This document shows, piece by piece, positions 1 to 7,842 of a DNA stretch of 20,246 nt. Source of the stretch: Deltaproteobacteria bacterium (GTDB lineage Bacteria; Desulfobacterota; Deferrimicrobia; Deferrimicrobiales; Deferrimicrobiaceae); NCBI GenBank assembly GCA_017889845.1, contig JAGGAJ010000015.1, positions 1 to 20,246 on the forward strand. Reading direction: 5' to 3'. A program made the position numbers and the translations under genes. The first letter of the stretch is position 1. The number at the start of each line of letters is the position of its first letter. The notes beneath the pieces were generated by a model. The model saw only the letters and a list, made by a program, of their open reading frames with translations. It was not told where the DNA came from and did not search any database.

Positions 1-29
1 GCGAAACGCTTATACTTTTCTTCACTCAT
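1..29 (-). CDS. 5' end of an unidentified gene cut by the left window edge
   Basis: An ATG at 27-29 on the minus strand opens a frame reading MSEEKYKRF to the window edge with no stop. An AGGA lies 8 nt upstream of this ATG, which favours it as the start. An in-frame ATG at 57-59 would give a ten-residue longer start but has no visible ribosome binding site. The gene follows the acyltransferase of the nonulosonate block and is probably the next gene of that operon. Nine residues are too few to identify a family. They do not resemble the usual start of NeuC/LegG epimerases, which carry a VTGTRAE-like motif near the N-terminus. Confidence 0.35.
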
Positions 30-74
30 TCTCTTTGTCCTGGTGTGGAAATTCTGCATGCAAACTTATTGCGG

Positions 75-125
75 GAGCGCCCTGAAGAATACGCATCAGG
101 ATGTCCTTCCTTGCGCGGGGCGCTC
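75..125. repeat. 8-bp inverted repeat after the acyltransferase gene
   Basis: The arms GAGCGCCC (75-82) and GGGCGCTC (118-125) are perfect reverse complements separated by 35 nt. One arm overlaps the stop codon of the acyltransferase gene (124-126). There is no T-run next to it, so it is not an obvious intrinsic terminator. It may be a weak attenuating or mRNA-stabilising hairpin between two genes of the operon. The surrounding gap (30-123) holds no other clear gene. An ATG at 100-98 preceded by an AAGGA opens only a 24-codon frame. Confidence 0.3.
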
Positions 126-786
126 ACTCCGTCTTCACCTTGGCGGGTACGCCATGCACTACGGAACCGTCCGGCACATTGCGGATGACCAGGGCTCCTG
201 CGCCGACCACTGAATTTCCACCGATCCGGACTCCCTGGATAACGGATGCCCCCGTTCCAACATGGGCTCCCTCTCCAACCTGCACGGAACCCGAAAGAAC
301 CACTCCGGGCGCCAAGTGTGCATGGTCACCGATCTCACAGTCATGATCAACCGAAACCCCTGTGTTCACGATGGAATTTATTCCGATCCTGCTTCCGGGC
401 TGGATCACTGCGCCTGCCATCACTTGCGCGCCTTCCTCCAATACAACATCCGAAGCGATCACGGCGGACGGATGAACCACTACTTCGAAACGGAATCCGG
501 CATCCCGGAAACGCTGGTAAATCGCCCGTCGCCGTTCCGTGGGGCCAACGGAGCCCATTCCGTTTACCAGCAGGACTGTCGTCGGGTCCCGTCGGAAAAC
601 ATTCTCGTCATTGCCGATTACCGGAATCCCGAGAATTTCATGGTCGATTTGTGTTGGATCCGCGTCGACAATACCGAGAACCACCTTTCCCTGGAGTTTC
701 AGGGCCTCGATGGCGACCTTTGCATGGCCGCCCGCTCCGATGACGATCACTGGAAGATTCCGTGATGTCAGGTCAGGTCGAGCCAT
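124..786 (-). CDS. legH: NeuD/PglD-family sugar O/N-acyltransferase (LegH-type candidate)
   Basis: This 220-residue protein has the two-part layout of the NeuD/PglD family. An N-terminal Rossmann-like domain begins with VIVIGAGGHAKV (about residues 13-24). From about residue 105 to 215 it has hexapeptide repeats of a left-handed beta-helix ending in the usual GVPAK tail. His148 in SVDHDCEIGDHAH corresponds to the catalytic base of PglD-like N-acetyltransferases, and His157 follows. In legionaminic acid synthesis such an enzyme acetylates the 4-amino group of the UDP-4-amino-sugar made by the LegC-type aminotransferase. NeuD homologues can instead O-acetylate sialic acid, so the exact acceptor is inferred from context. 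The start overlaps the end of legI by 19 nt, and an AGGGG about 10 nt upstream supports it. This is the last complete gene of the left operon. Confidence 0.82.
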   Translation of the reverse strand: MARPDLTSRNLPVIVIGAGGHAKVAIEALKLQGKVVLGIVDADPTQIDHEILGIPVIGNDENVFRRDPTTVLLVNGMGSVGPTERRRAIYQRFRDAGFRFEVVVHPSAVIASDVVLEEGAQVMAGAVIQPGSRIGINSIVNTGVSVDHDCEIGDHAHLAPGVVLSGSVQVGEGAHVGTGASVIQGVRIGGNSVVGAGALVIRNVPDGSVVHGVPAKVKTE

Positions 787-1820
787 TCCAGTTCTTCCCC
801 TTCGGAAATATCCCTCTTTATGGCCCGGCCGACTACGTACTTCAATTCATCGGGATGGATACCGTTGCCGGGTCGTTTGAAATCAAGGTCCGATTCGGCA
901 AGCACCGAACCCTTCTTCAACCCCCTTTTCAGAACAAGCCGGCGGCGGTATTTAAGCCGTTTTTCCATTTCGGCCTGCGAAACGATCCGGACAAAGGAAC
1001 CCAGCGCATCGAAGATGTTTTTACCTCCCTCCACGATCGTCTTCATCTCTGCCGGATCGGCCGAGATCCAGTGGTCCCAGCCATCCATTCCCTTGTCGAG
1101 GGTGAAATGCTTTTCGACAATGCACCCGCCGAGCGCAATGGCGGCGAGCGGGATCGCTGTCCCGAGGGTGTGGTCGCTGAATCCTACGGGGACATCGAAG
1201 GCCTTCTGCAGCATGGCCATATTCCTCAGATGGATATCTTCGTGCCGCGGAGGATAAATGGAGATGCAATGGAGGAGCGCGACCGGCCCGGAACCGCTCT
1301 GTCGCAGCACATCGAGCGCCCGCTCGATCTCGCCGATGGTCGACATGCCGGTGGAGAGAATCACCGGTTTCCCCTTGCTTCCCACATGTCGCAATAGGGT
1401 GAGATGGTTTATATCCATCGACGCCACCTTGAAGCATGGAACGCCGAGGGAATCCAGCAGGTCGACCTCCAAGGGGGAAAAGGGAGATGACAGGAACTCT
1501 ATCCCCCGCTCCCTGCAGCAGGATGCTGCCTCCTTGTGCTGCTCGGGGGTCAACTGGTAGCGCTTAACCATTTCTTCAAGAGTCCCGAAATGCCGGTGTG
1601 CGTCCGTATAACTCGTATTGCGGGCATACTCGGCCCTGCTGATAAGTGAATCGACCGACCAGGACTGGAACTTCACGGCATCGGCGCCGCAATCCTTTGC
1701 GGCATCGATGAGTTTCCGACAAAGCGCCATGTCTCCGTTAAAATTGGCCCCTATCTCGGCGATGATGTAGGGGGGGCAGCCGGGGCCTACCAGACGCCCG
1801 CGCAGATTCAGCAATTCCAT
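768..1820 (-). CDS. legI: N-acetylneuraminate synthase family protein (NeuB/LegI-type nonulosonate synthase)
   Basis: This enzyme condenses phosphoenolpyruvate with a 6-carbon amino sugar to make a nine-carbon nonulosonic acid in the cytoplasm. The 350-residue length is normal for the family. The synthase domain starts with YIIAEIGANFNGD (about residues 18-30) and continues with AVKFQSW (48-54), LSTGMS (155-160), GFSDHT (213-218) and EKHFTLD (236-242). A C-terminal SAF/antifreeze-like domain (about 291-349) carries RPGNGI at 316-321, the loop that reaches the partner active site in NeuB dimers. The frame stays open 126 codons upstream inside the preceding gene. I chose the ATG at 1820 because homology starts there and it gives a 13-nt overlap with the upstream glycosyltransferase gene. 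The LegI assignment over NeuB or PseI rests on the neighbouring legB and legC genes. The segment DGWDHWISADP differs from the text I recall for classical NeuB. Confidence 0.9.
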   Translation of the reverse strand: MELLNLRGRLVGPGCPPYIIAEIGANFNGDMALCRKLIDAAKDCGADAVKFQSWSVDSLISRAEYARNTSYTDAHRHFGTLEEMVKRYQLTPEQHKEAASCCRERGIEFLSSPFSPLEVDLLDSLGVPCFKVASMDINHLTLLRHVGSKGKPVILSTGMSTIGEIERALDVLRQSGSGPVALLHCISIYPPRHEDIHLRNMAMLQKAFDVPVGFSDHTLGTAIPLAAIALGGCIVEKHFTLDKGMDGWDHWISADPAEMKTIVEGGKNIFDALGSFVRIVSQAEMEKRLKYRRRLVLKRGLKKGSVLAESDLDFKRPGNGIHPDELKYVVGRAIKRDISEGEELEWLDLT

Positions 1821-2707
1821 ATATCTTCCAGGTCGGGATGTGCGACCGTCAACCACCAGAGGCGGTGCGCGGGCCTCTGATTCAGTGCGTTCACATATGC
1901 TTCCAGCTGACGCAGGGACGAACCAATCGTTGTCTTGAATATTCCTGCGCGAGACGCTGCATCTTCCAGCATTTTGCGTTTCCTCTCCGGCATCGGGATG
2001 CCGTTCTCCATCAGCAGGCGATAGTGCCCACAAACGATGTCGGTCGCCTTGAGGATCTGTCCGGAAGTAAACGGTGGCACGACGCAGGCGATGTTCGCTC
2101 CATGCTGACGGTAGCGCATTCCGATCTTCCGGTCGAAAGAGATGCGCAACCCCTGACACCAGCCAGTTGTCGCAAGAAACCAATCCATAGCAACGCATTC
2201 GGGGCGCGCGGGTAGACAGTCTCGCAAGGCCCCGGCGCGCCAGGCCGTATTGGAGAGCCCCAGAAAATTGTACCGGGGCAGAACTTCGCCGGGATCCTCG
2301 CCTTCGGTCAGCCCAAAATAGGTCTGAAGGTCGTTACCATGACCATTGATGAGGCCCAAAGCACACCCATGGATATCCGCATTTTCCAGTCCGAGAAGCG
2401 AAGAAGAAATACGCGTCGGTTCGAGAATGTCGTCGCTGTCGGCGAATACGATGGCATCATATGCCCCCGACATCCATTCCATGGCATGGTTGCGCAAACC
2501 GATCGGCGTGGCATCCTTTCCCGCTCCGACGAATTCTACTCCGAATCTCCTCCTGACGGCCTCCGGTACGATATCTGCGGAAACGTTATCCAGCCCGAAC
2601 CATATATCGAAATCGCTCATATCCTGTGACAATGTGGAATCCAACCAGTCTGGAAAATATTTCTCGACGCCGGGATACAATGTTGCGTACAGGACGTTTC
2701 TGCTCAT
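1808..2707 (-). CDS. GT-A-type glycosyltransferase-like protein embedded in the nonulosonate genes
   Basis: A 299-residue protein with features of a GT2-like glycosyltransferase. It has an N-terminal nucleotide-sugar-binding region, then RNHAMEWMSGAYDAIVFAD followed directly by SDD. The resulting DSDD at residues 90-93 is the position of the metal-binding DxD motif. The second half (about 110-300) is poorly familiar and lacks membrane segments, so the protein is probably cytoplasmic or peripheral. It starts 4 nt after legF stops and overlaps legI by 13 nt, so it is translated together with the nonulosonate genes. Position suggests that it adds the nonulosonic acid or an adjacent residue to the polysaccharide, but the sequence alone does not give donor or acceptor. 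Confidence 0.7.
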   Translation of the reverse strand: MSRNVLYATLYPGVEKYFPDWLDSTLSQDMSDFDIWFGLDNVSADIVPEAVRRRFGVEFVGAGKDATPIGLRNHAMEWMSGAYDAIVFADSDDILEPTRISSSLLGLENADIHGCALGLINGHGNDLQTYFGLTEGEDPGEVLPRYNFLGLSNTAWRAGALRDCLPARPECVAMDWFLATTGWCQGLRISFDRKIGMRYRQHGANIACVVPPFTSGQILKATDIVCGHYRLLMENGIPMPERKRKMLEDAASRAGIFKTTIGSSLRQLEAYVNALNQRPAHRLWWLTVAHPDLEDIWNC

Positions 2708-2711
2708 CCGT

Positions 2712-3419
2712 TCATTTCCCTTGCATACCGAGTAACATTTCGGCCATTTCCCAGTCTTCTTCCGTATCGATATCTACCGCTCTCTCCCACGGCATACACC
2801 ATCCCGTATAGTTGGGAGCATAGAAGGTGCCGTGAGCAACCAGGGTGCTTGTCTTGGCCCACCATATCGCGCCGGTGGGACACAGGAGACGAGGCAGGTC
2901 CTGACTTCTTGCACCCATCTTCTCCTGAAAAACAGGATGAAGAATATTGCGTTCATCGCAGGTCAGTGCCCACCACGGGTTCAGCCATCCGTATTCTGTA
3001 ACCGATATCTGGGAGCCGGCACCACTCGCGACAAACTGCTGAAAGCTTTCGAGGATATCCCCCGCATTCCGCAAGGGGCAATTTGCCATGAGTTGTGCGA
3101 CATTCCGGTAGATTGTCCTTGTGGGGTCGACTCTCTCCAGGGCGTCAATAGTTGCCGCGGATACGGGAGTAATGTCGTCGGCAAGATCCTCTCCGCGCAG
3201 GAACGGAACGTTCGCTCCATATGCCCTGGCGATGTCGGCAATTTCCGCGGAATCCGTGGAAACTATTACCGCCTCGAAGATCGAAGTTTGCACCGCGGCC
3301 TCAATGGCGTAAGCAATGAGGGGCTTGCCGCCCAAGGCCTTGACGTTTTTCCCCGGTATGCGTTTTGACCCGCCCCGGCAAGGTATTATTGCGATATTGC
3401 GATGCGGTTTCATCGTCAT
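2712..3419 (-). CDS. legF: CMP-nonulosonate cytidylyltransferase (NeuA/LegF/PseF family)
   Basis: This 235-residue enzyme activates the nonulosonic acid with CTP to give the CMP-sugar used by transferases. The N-terminal loop IIPCRGGSKRIPGKN (about residues 11-25) is the nucleotide-binding signature of CMP-sialic acid synthetases. PLIAYAIEAA (33-42), VIVSTDSAEIA (51-61) and a C-terminal DIDTEEDW (217-224) are also typical. The segment QLMANCPLR (109-117) replaces the more common QPTSPLR. The longer open frame upstream is not used: the ATG at 3419 forms an ATGA overlap with the stop of legC, and homology begins a few residues later. A second ATG at 3413 is also possible. Substrate choice among legionaminic, pseudaminic and neuraminic acid is assigned from neighbouring legB/legC, not from residues. 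Confidence 0.88.
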   Translation of the reverse strand: MTMKPHRNIAIIPCRGGSKRIPGKNVKALGGKPLIAYAIEAAVQTSIFEAVIVSTDSAEIADIARAYGANVPFLRGEDLADDITPVSAATIDALERVDPTRTIYRNVAQLMANCPLRNAGDILESFQQFVASGAGSQISVTEYGWLNPWWALTCDERNILHPVFQEKMGARSQDLPRLLCPTGAIWWAKTSTLVAHGTFYAPNYTGWCMPWERAVDIDTEEDWEMAEMLLGMQGK

Positions 3420-4561
3420 CCGGCAAGCTCGGCGCTGCTCGGAATATTGATGATTCTCCTCTCCAGGGACTCCGCAATGCTCAAGTCCATGCGGGGACAC
3501 CCGGAAAACATCGGCAGGCGGTGCATGAGAGTCCAGGCCGGCCGGGTCATGATGCCCGCGTCGTTGGTGAGCGCCAGCAGGCGGTCACGCGCCGTAGCCA
3601 TTTCCTCGTCCAGGAGGAGGGTATTCAGCCAGTAGTTGCTTCTGGCAAACTCGGGCTCCGAAACAAACCGAAGCCCGGCGATTCCTTCGAACGCCGCCGC
3701 GTACCGTTCTGCCAGACGGCGCTTTCTTGCCAGAAACCCCGGCAACTGCTCCAGTTGGGCACAGCCGAGCGCTGCGTTGATGTTGGGGAGGCGATAGTTG
3801 TACCCGACCCTGTCGTGGGCGAACTCCCAGCGGTGCGGGATCTTTGCGGTAGTCGTCAGGTGCCTGGCCCGCGATGCCAGGTCCTCGTCGTTGGTCAGGA
3901 TGGCACCTCCACCCCCGGTAGTGATGATCTTGTTGCCGTTGAAGCTCAGTGCCGAGAGGCGACCCCAATTTCCCGTGTGGCGCCCTTTATAGAGTGTCCC
4001 GATGGACTCGGCCGCATCCTCGATCAACTCGATACGAAAGCGTTGACAGACGTCAAGAAGCGGGTCGAGATCCACGGGATGTCCGAATGTGTGCATCGGC
4101 ACGACGGCTTTGATGCGACGACCGGTCGCGCGGTTATGGCTGCCATCGCGGCGAAGTTCAGCCGCTTCGGTGAGGTAACCACCGAGCCGGGCAGGGTCTA
4201 TGCCGAGCGTGCGTTCCTCCGAATCGACGAAATGAGGAACCGCGCCGCAGTAGGCCACAGCGTTTGCGGTGGCGATAAACGTCAGGGCAGGCACCAGCAC
4301 CTCGTCACCGGCCTCAACGCCTGCCAACATCAGGCAGATATGGAGGGCAGCCGTGCCGTTCACCATTGCAACGGCCCGTTTCACCCCGGTGTAGGCAGCC
4401 AGATCCCCTTCGAACCGATCCACGAAAGCGCCAACGGACGATACCCAGCCGGAATCAAGACATCCCTTCACATAGGCCCACTCGTTGCCGGCAAACCGGG
4501 GCTCATGGAGAGAGATGAAATCACGATCCGGCGGCAACACCCCGCGCAGGATGGCTACCAT
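3416..4561 (-). CDS. legC: LegC-family PLP-dependent sugar aminotransferase (DegT/DnrJ/EryC1/StrS)
   Basis: A 381-residue aminotransferase that would convert the UDP-4-keto-6-deoxy sugar made by LegB into the 4-amino sugar. The N-terminus (FISLHEPRFAGNEW, about residues 15-28; CLDSGWVSSVGAFVDRFE, 34-51) matches the LegC subfamily as I remember it. NGTAALH (68-74) binds the cofactor phosphate. EDAAES (181-186) holds the aspartate that contacts the pyridine nitrogen. Lys211 in SFNGNKIITTGGGG forms the Schiff base with PLP. The C-terminus overlaps legF by 4 nt, and the start lies 22 nt after legB. No good Shine-Dalgarno sequence is visible before the ATG, so translation may depend on coupling from legB. 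Confidence 0.9.
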   Translation of the reverse strand: MVAILRGVLPPDRDFISLHEPRFAGNEWAYVKGCLDSGWVSSVGAFVDRFEGDLAAYTGVKRAVAMVNGTAALHICLMLAGVEAGDEVLVPALTFIATANAVAYCGAVPHFVDSEERTLGIDPARLGGYLTEAAELRRDGSHNRATGRRIKAVVPMHTFGHPVDLDPLLDVCQRFRIELIEDAAESIGTLYKGRHTGNWGRLSALSFNGNKIITTGGGGAILTNDEDLASRARHLTTTAKIPHRWEFAHDRVGYNYRLPNINAALGCAQLEQLPGFLARKRRLAERYAAAFEGIAGLRFVSEPEFARSNYWLNTLLLDEEMATARDRLLALTNDAGIMTRPAWTLMHRLPMFSGCPRMDLSIAESLERRIINIPSSAELAG

Positions 4562-4583
4562 GTCGTGGCATTTATTTTTGCTG

Positions 4584-5588
4584 TCAAATGTTATAACGGT
4601 CCGCCTTATAGTTCTTCAGGTTATCCTGGTCCGAGAACCAGCGCACTGTTTCGGCAAGCCCACGGCGCAGGCCGTCCTTTCCGGCATAAACCGGGCGCCA
4701 ACCTAACAGGCGGAATGCTTTTGAATTATCTGCCCGTAGTCTCTCCACCTCGCTCCTGGCAGGACGCACCCGGACACCATCCGTCTCGATGGCCACATCG
4801 GCCCCCATTACATCGGAAATCATCCTGGCGATTTCGCCGATGGAAATCTCGAAATTGCTGCCCAAGTTGATCACCTCGCCAATCGAGCTATCCGCTTCGG
4901 CAACGGAGATAAATCCGGCCACCATGTCGGTGATATAGCTGAAATCGCGCGTCGGATGCAACGATCCGAGCATCAAGGTTCTGGCGCCATTGGCAATCTG
5001 GGAAATGATGGTAGGTATGACGGCCCTGGCCGATTGCCGGGGACCGTACGTGTTGAAGGGACGGATAATGGAGACCGGGACGCCGAACGATGTGTAAAAC
5101 GACATCGCGATCTGGTCCGCGCCGATCTTCGATGCGGAATAGGGCGATTGTCCCTGGAGGGGATGTTCCTCTGTAATAGGTACAAAGCGGGCGGTACCAT
5201 ATACCTCGCTGGTAGAGGTATGCACCACCTTGGATACACCGAGTTCCCGGGCCGCCTGGACGACATTCAGCGTACCCTTTACGTTTGTGTCGATATACGT
5301 GTCCGGTGAATGATAGGAGTACGGGATCGCTATCAGCGCCGCTAGGTGCAGGACGGTCTCGCATCCCTTCATTGCTTCCCTGACTCCATGGGGATCGCGG
5401 ATATCACCGGGAAAGACATCCAGCGACCTCCGGATCGCCGGTTCCGAATGGTCGAGCCAGCCCCATGAATTGAAGGAGTTGTACATCACAAAAGCCCGCA
5501 CGGTGTGCCCGCGGCGGACGAGCTCTTCGGCAAGGTGGGAGCCGATGAAGCCGTCAGCGCCGGTAACCAGAAACGGTTTGCCTTTCAC
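4584..5588 (-). CDS. legB: LegB-type NAD-dependent UDP-sugar 4,6-dehydratase (extended SDR)
   Basis: A 334-residue extended short-chain dehydrogenase/reductase that removes water from UDP-GlcNAc to start the legionaminic/bacillosamine-type route. The NAD-binding glycine motif is GADGFIG (residues 10-16). HLAALIAIPYSYHSP (81-95), TSTSEVYG (124-131) and the catalytic YSASK (150-154) follow. RPFNTYGPRQSARAVIP (about 176-192) is the substrate-loop sequence typical of the LegB group. The start codon is GTG at 5588, overlapping the stop of the ABC ATPase gene as GTGA. That overlap joins export and sugar synthesis in a single transcript. Confidence 0.9.
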   Translation of the reverse strand: MKGKPFLVTGADGFIGSHLAEELVRRGHTVRAFVMYNSFNSWGWLDHSEPAIRRSLDVFPGDIRDPHGVREAMKGCETVLHLAALIAIPYSYHSPDTYIDTNVKGTLNVVQAARELGVSKVVHTSTSEVYGTARFVPITEEHPLQGQSPYSASKIGADQIAMSFYTSFGVPVSIIRPFNTYGPRQSARAVIPTIISQIANGARTLMLGSLHPTRDFSYITDMVAGFISVAEADSSIGEVINLGSNFEISIGEIARMISDVMGADVAIETDGVRVRPARSEVERLRADNSKAFRLLGWRPVYAGKDGLRRGLAETVRWFSDQDNLKNYKADRYNI

Positions 5589-6907
5589 GGGAGATCTCTC
5601 CCCGCTATCCGATCGTCATTCCGCCCGATGGGCACGGGGCGTTCCACACGCATCGGCACCGCCACAGGACCACCTCCGCCAACCCCGAAATATTTGTGAC
5701 TCTCCCGCCAATACCCCTCCGTGGTCACCTCGAAGGGGAAGAGGTCCGGATGATGGTAGAATTCCCCGTTCAGGTTCCCTGCCCCCAGTGCGGCCAGATA
5801 GCGTCCCGGTTTCAACACGTTTCCCGGGGCAACGCACTCATACGACCACTCTCCCGCTTCCCTCCTGGCGATGAGGTCGGCAAACACATCGATATCGGAG
5901 ACTGCCCACAGGGAGGCGGTATCCGACGTGCAGATATTCAACACCAGCGTTACACCGCCGATATTCCTGTTCACCCGATACGCAATCCGGAACCGGATCG
6001 GTTCATCCGCCCGGAATATGCCGGTTGTTTCGCCTTTGGGATTTACCGTTTCGGCTTTGATGTATTCGACCAGGTGCTTTTTCTTATCATGGAACAGGTG
6101 CCTCCCCGATTTCATGTTTTGTCCCGAAAACAGATATGCCTCGCAGATCGAATCGGAGTCGCCCGACTTCTTCAACTCCCCCCGGTCCAACCAGATAGCC
6201 CTCTGGCACAACCGCTTGACCGCGCCCATATTATGACTCACGAAAAGTATCGTCCGCCCCTCCTTCGCCACGTTACCCATCTTTCCAAGGCATTTTTTCT
6301 GAAACGCCGCATCACCCACGGCCAGCACCTCGTCTACCAGCAGGATCTCCGGCTCCAGGTGGGCCGCCACGGCGAATGCGAGGCGCACGTACATGCCGCT
6401 GGAGTAGCGCTTGACGGGCGTGTCGAGAAACTTCTCTACCTCGGCAAAAGCGACGATCTCGTCGAACTTTCTCCTGATCTCAGCCCGGGTCATCCCAAGC
6501 ACGGCGCCGTTGAGAAAGACATTCTCGCGGCCGGTCAACTCCGGGTGGAACCCGGTTCCCACTTCCAGCAGGCTCGCCACCCTGCCGCGCATGGTGATCC
6601 GGCCTTTGGTTGGAGGGGTGATCTGGGAAAGGATTTTCAGCATGGTGCTCTTGCCGGCGCCGTTGCGACCGATGATGCCTAACGCCTCGCCTTCCCGCAC
6701 CGAGAAACTCACGTCGTTCAAGGCCCAGAAGTCGGTTTGACCGCCCGGTCGCGGATTCGGCTCCTTGGATACGATCCGGAACAATGCCGACGAGGCGCGC
6801 CGGGCCTTCCTGGCCAGTTCGTCGCGCAGGGATAGATATGGCTCCCGCGCGGCGCCGATACGGTAGCATTTGCTGATCCCGCTTACCTCTATGATCGGCC
6901 TGCTCAT
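5585..6907 (-). CDS. wzt: Polysaccharide ABC exporter ATP-binding subunit with Wzt C-terminal domain
   Basis: A 440-residue ATPase that powers export of a finished polysaccharide across the inner membrane with the permease encoded just upstream. Walker A is GRNGAGKST (residues 80-88), the ABC signature is YSSGM (168-172), Walker B is ILLVDEVLAVGD (188-199) and the switch histidine is in SHN (224-226). VGTGFHPELTGRENV (117-130) is characteristic of the O-antigen/capsule/teichoic subfamily. About 170 extra residues after position 265 match the size and beta-rich character of the Wzt substrate-recognition domain, which in E. coli O8/O9a reads the modified non-reducing end of the glycan. It starts 3 nt after the permease gene stops. 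Confidence 0.92.
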   Translation of the reverse strand: MSRPIIEVSGISKCYRIGAAREPYLSLRDELARKARRASSALFRIVSKEPNPRPGGQTDFWALNDVSFSVREGEALGIIGRNGAGKSTMLKILSQITPPTKGRITMRGRVASLLEVGTGFHPELTGRENVFLNGAVLGMTRAEIRRKFDEIVAFAEVEKFLDTPVKRYSSGMYVRLAFAVAAHLEPEILLVDEVLAVGDAAFQKKCLGKMGNVAKEGRTILFVSHNMGAVKRLCQRAIWLDRGELKKSGDSDSICEAYLFSGQNMKSGRHLFHDKKKHLVEYIKAETVNPKGETTGIFRADEPIRFRIAYRVNRNIGGVTLVLNICTSDTASLWAVSDIDVFADLIARREAGEWSYECVAPGNVLKPGRYLAALGAGNLNGEFYHHPDLFPFEVTTEGYWRESHKYFGVGGGGPVAVPMRVERPVPIGRNDDRIAGRDLP

Positions 6908-6910
6908 ATG

Positions 6911-7783
6911 CTATACGATATCCGCAAAATACCGCTCGGTGCTCCTGAAGTAGTAGAGCCCGCAGGCAAAATAGACCATGCTCATCAAGAGGGAGATACC
7001 CAGCACGCCGAAATCCACAGTGCCCTGGCCGAGCAGTCCGGCACGGGCATTGGTGATGACTCCCGAAATCGGATTGAGCCAGAGCATGAGGTTTTTCACC
7101 ACGGGATGGTTATCGAGCATCTTCACCGGATATATCACCGGCGTGACGTACAGTATGCTCTGGATGAAGAACGGCAGGGCGAAGCGGACATCCTGGTACT
7201 TGATATTCAGGGACGCCATAAGCAAGCCCATCCCCAGGGCGCTGAGGACGGCGCACCCCAGGAGGGCCGGCAAGATCAGGACGCCAACCCACTGCGGCAT
7301 CACCCCGTAATAGATCATCATTCCGACGAGGATGATGGCGGAAATCGCCAGATCGATCAGGCCGGTGGTGGCGGCCGTTGCGGGGACGATGAGCCGGGGA
7401 AAGTAGACCTTCTGGATCAGTGAAGCGTTGCTGATCATGGAATTGCTGGCATTGGTCAGGGTGCCGGAATAGTATTGCCAGAACAGCAGTCCCAGGTAGA
7501 GGAAGATCGGATAGGGAGTCCCGTCGCCGCTGGTGATGTTGGCCATCCGGTTAAAGATCAGCGTGAACACGATCATCGTGACGAAAGGCTGGAAGACCGC
7601 CCAGGCGATCCCCAGGGCGGTCTGCTTGTAGCGGACAGCTACGTCGCGCCAGGCAAGTACCAGAAACAGATCCCGGTACCGCCACAATTCCCGCCAGTCC
7701 ACGGAGAGCCATCTCCTGGGCGGCGCGATCACGAATTCCATTCGTTGCGGGATCACATCCCGACCTTTACCGTTTGGCCGCAT
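6911..7783 (-). CDS. wzm: Polysaccharide ABC exporter permease (Wzm/ABC-2 type)
   Basis: A 290-residue integral membrane protein of the ABC-2 family that forms the channel for the Wzt-driven exporter. The N-terminal amphipathic stretch WRELWRYRDLFLVLAWRDV is followed by RYKQTALGIAWAVFQP (about residues 51-66), a signature of the O-antigen exporter permeases. About six hydrophobic segments follow, with LIQKVYFPRLIVPA (122-135) and NIKYQDVRFALPF (193-205) between them. The ATG at 7783 is used here. An in-frame ATG at 7741 (residue 15) is an alternative, and neither has a strong ribosome binding site. A 59-nt gap separates it from the methyltransferase gene, and nothing clear is seen in that gap. 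Confidence 0.92.
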   Translation of the reverse strand: MRPNGKGRDVIPQRMEFVIAPPRRWLSVDWRELWRYRDLFLVLAWRDVAVRYKQTALGIAWAVFQPFVTMIVFTLIFNRMANITSGDGTPYPIFLYLGLLFWQYYSGTLTNASNSMISNASLIQKVYFPRLIVPATAATTGLIDLAISAIILVGMMIYYGVMPQWVGVLILPALLGCAVLSALGMGLLMASLNIKYQDVRFALPFFIQSILYVTPVIYPVKMLDNHPVVKNLMLWLNPISGVITNARAGLLGQGTVDFGVLGISLLMSMVYFACGLYYFRSTERYFADIV

Positions 7784-7842
7784 GCGTTTCGCCGATCACC
7801 GGAACGTCCCGTGCATCGATTCCCGTTGCGTTGGACCCTGCA

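Noticed and set aside
1821..2198. Longer legI start giving a 476-residue protein
   Set aside because: The extra 126 residues lie inside the preceding glycosyltransferase gene, show no NeuB homology and would create a 391-nt overlap; the ATG at 1820 fits the family length.
4575..4580. TTGACA-like hexamer before legC as an internal promoter
   Set aside because: No acceptable -10 element follows at 16-18 nt, and the gap between legB and legC is only 22 nt.
3365..4870. 501-residue plus-strand open frame
   Set aside because: It is antisense to legC and the end of legB, has no recognisable domain and a composition typical of a shadow frame in GC-rich DNA.
2712..5588. Pseudaminic acid pathway (PseB/PseC/PseF) instead of legionaminic type
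   Set aside because: The dehydratase and aminotransferase sequences fit the LegB and LegC groups better, and a PglD-like acetyltransferase is present; some LegF segments recall PseF, so the final sugar stays open.
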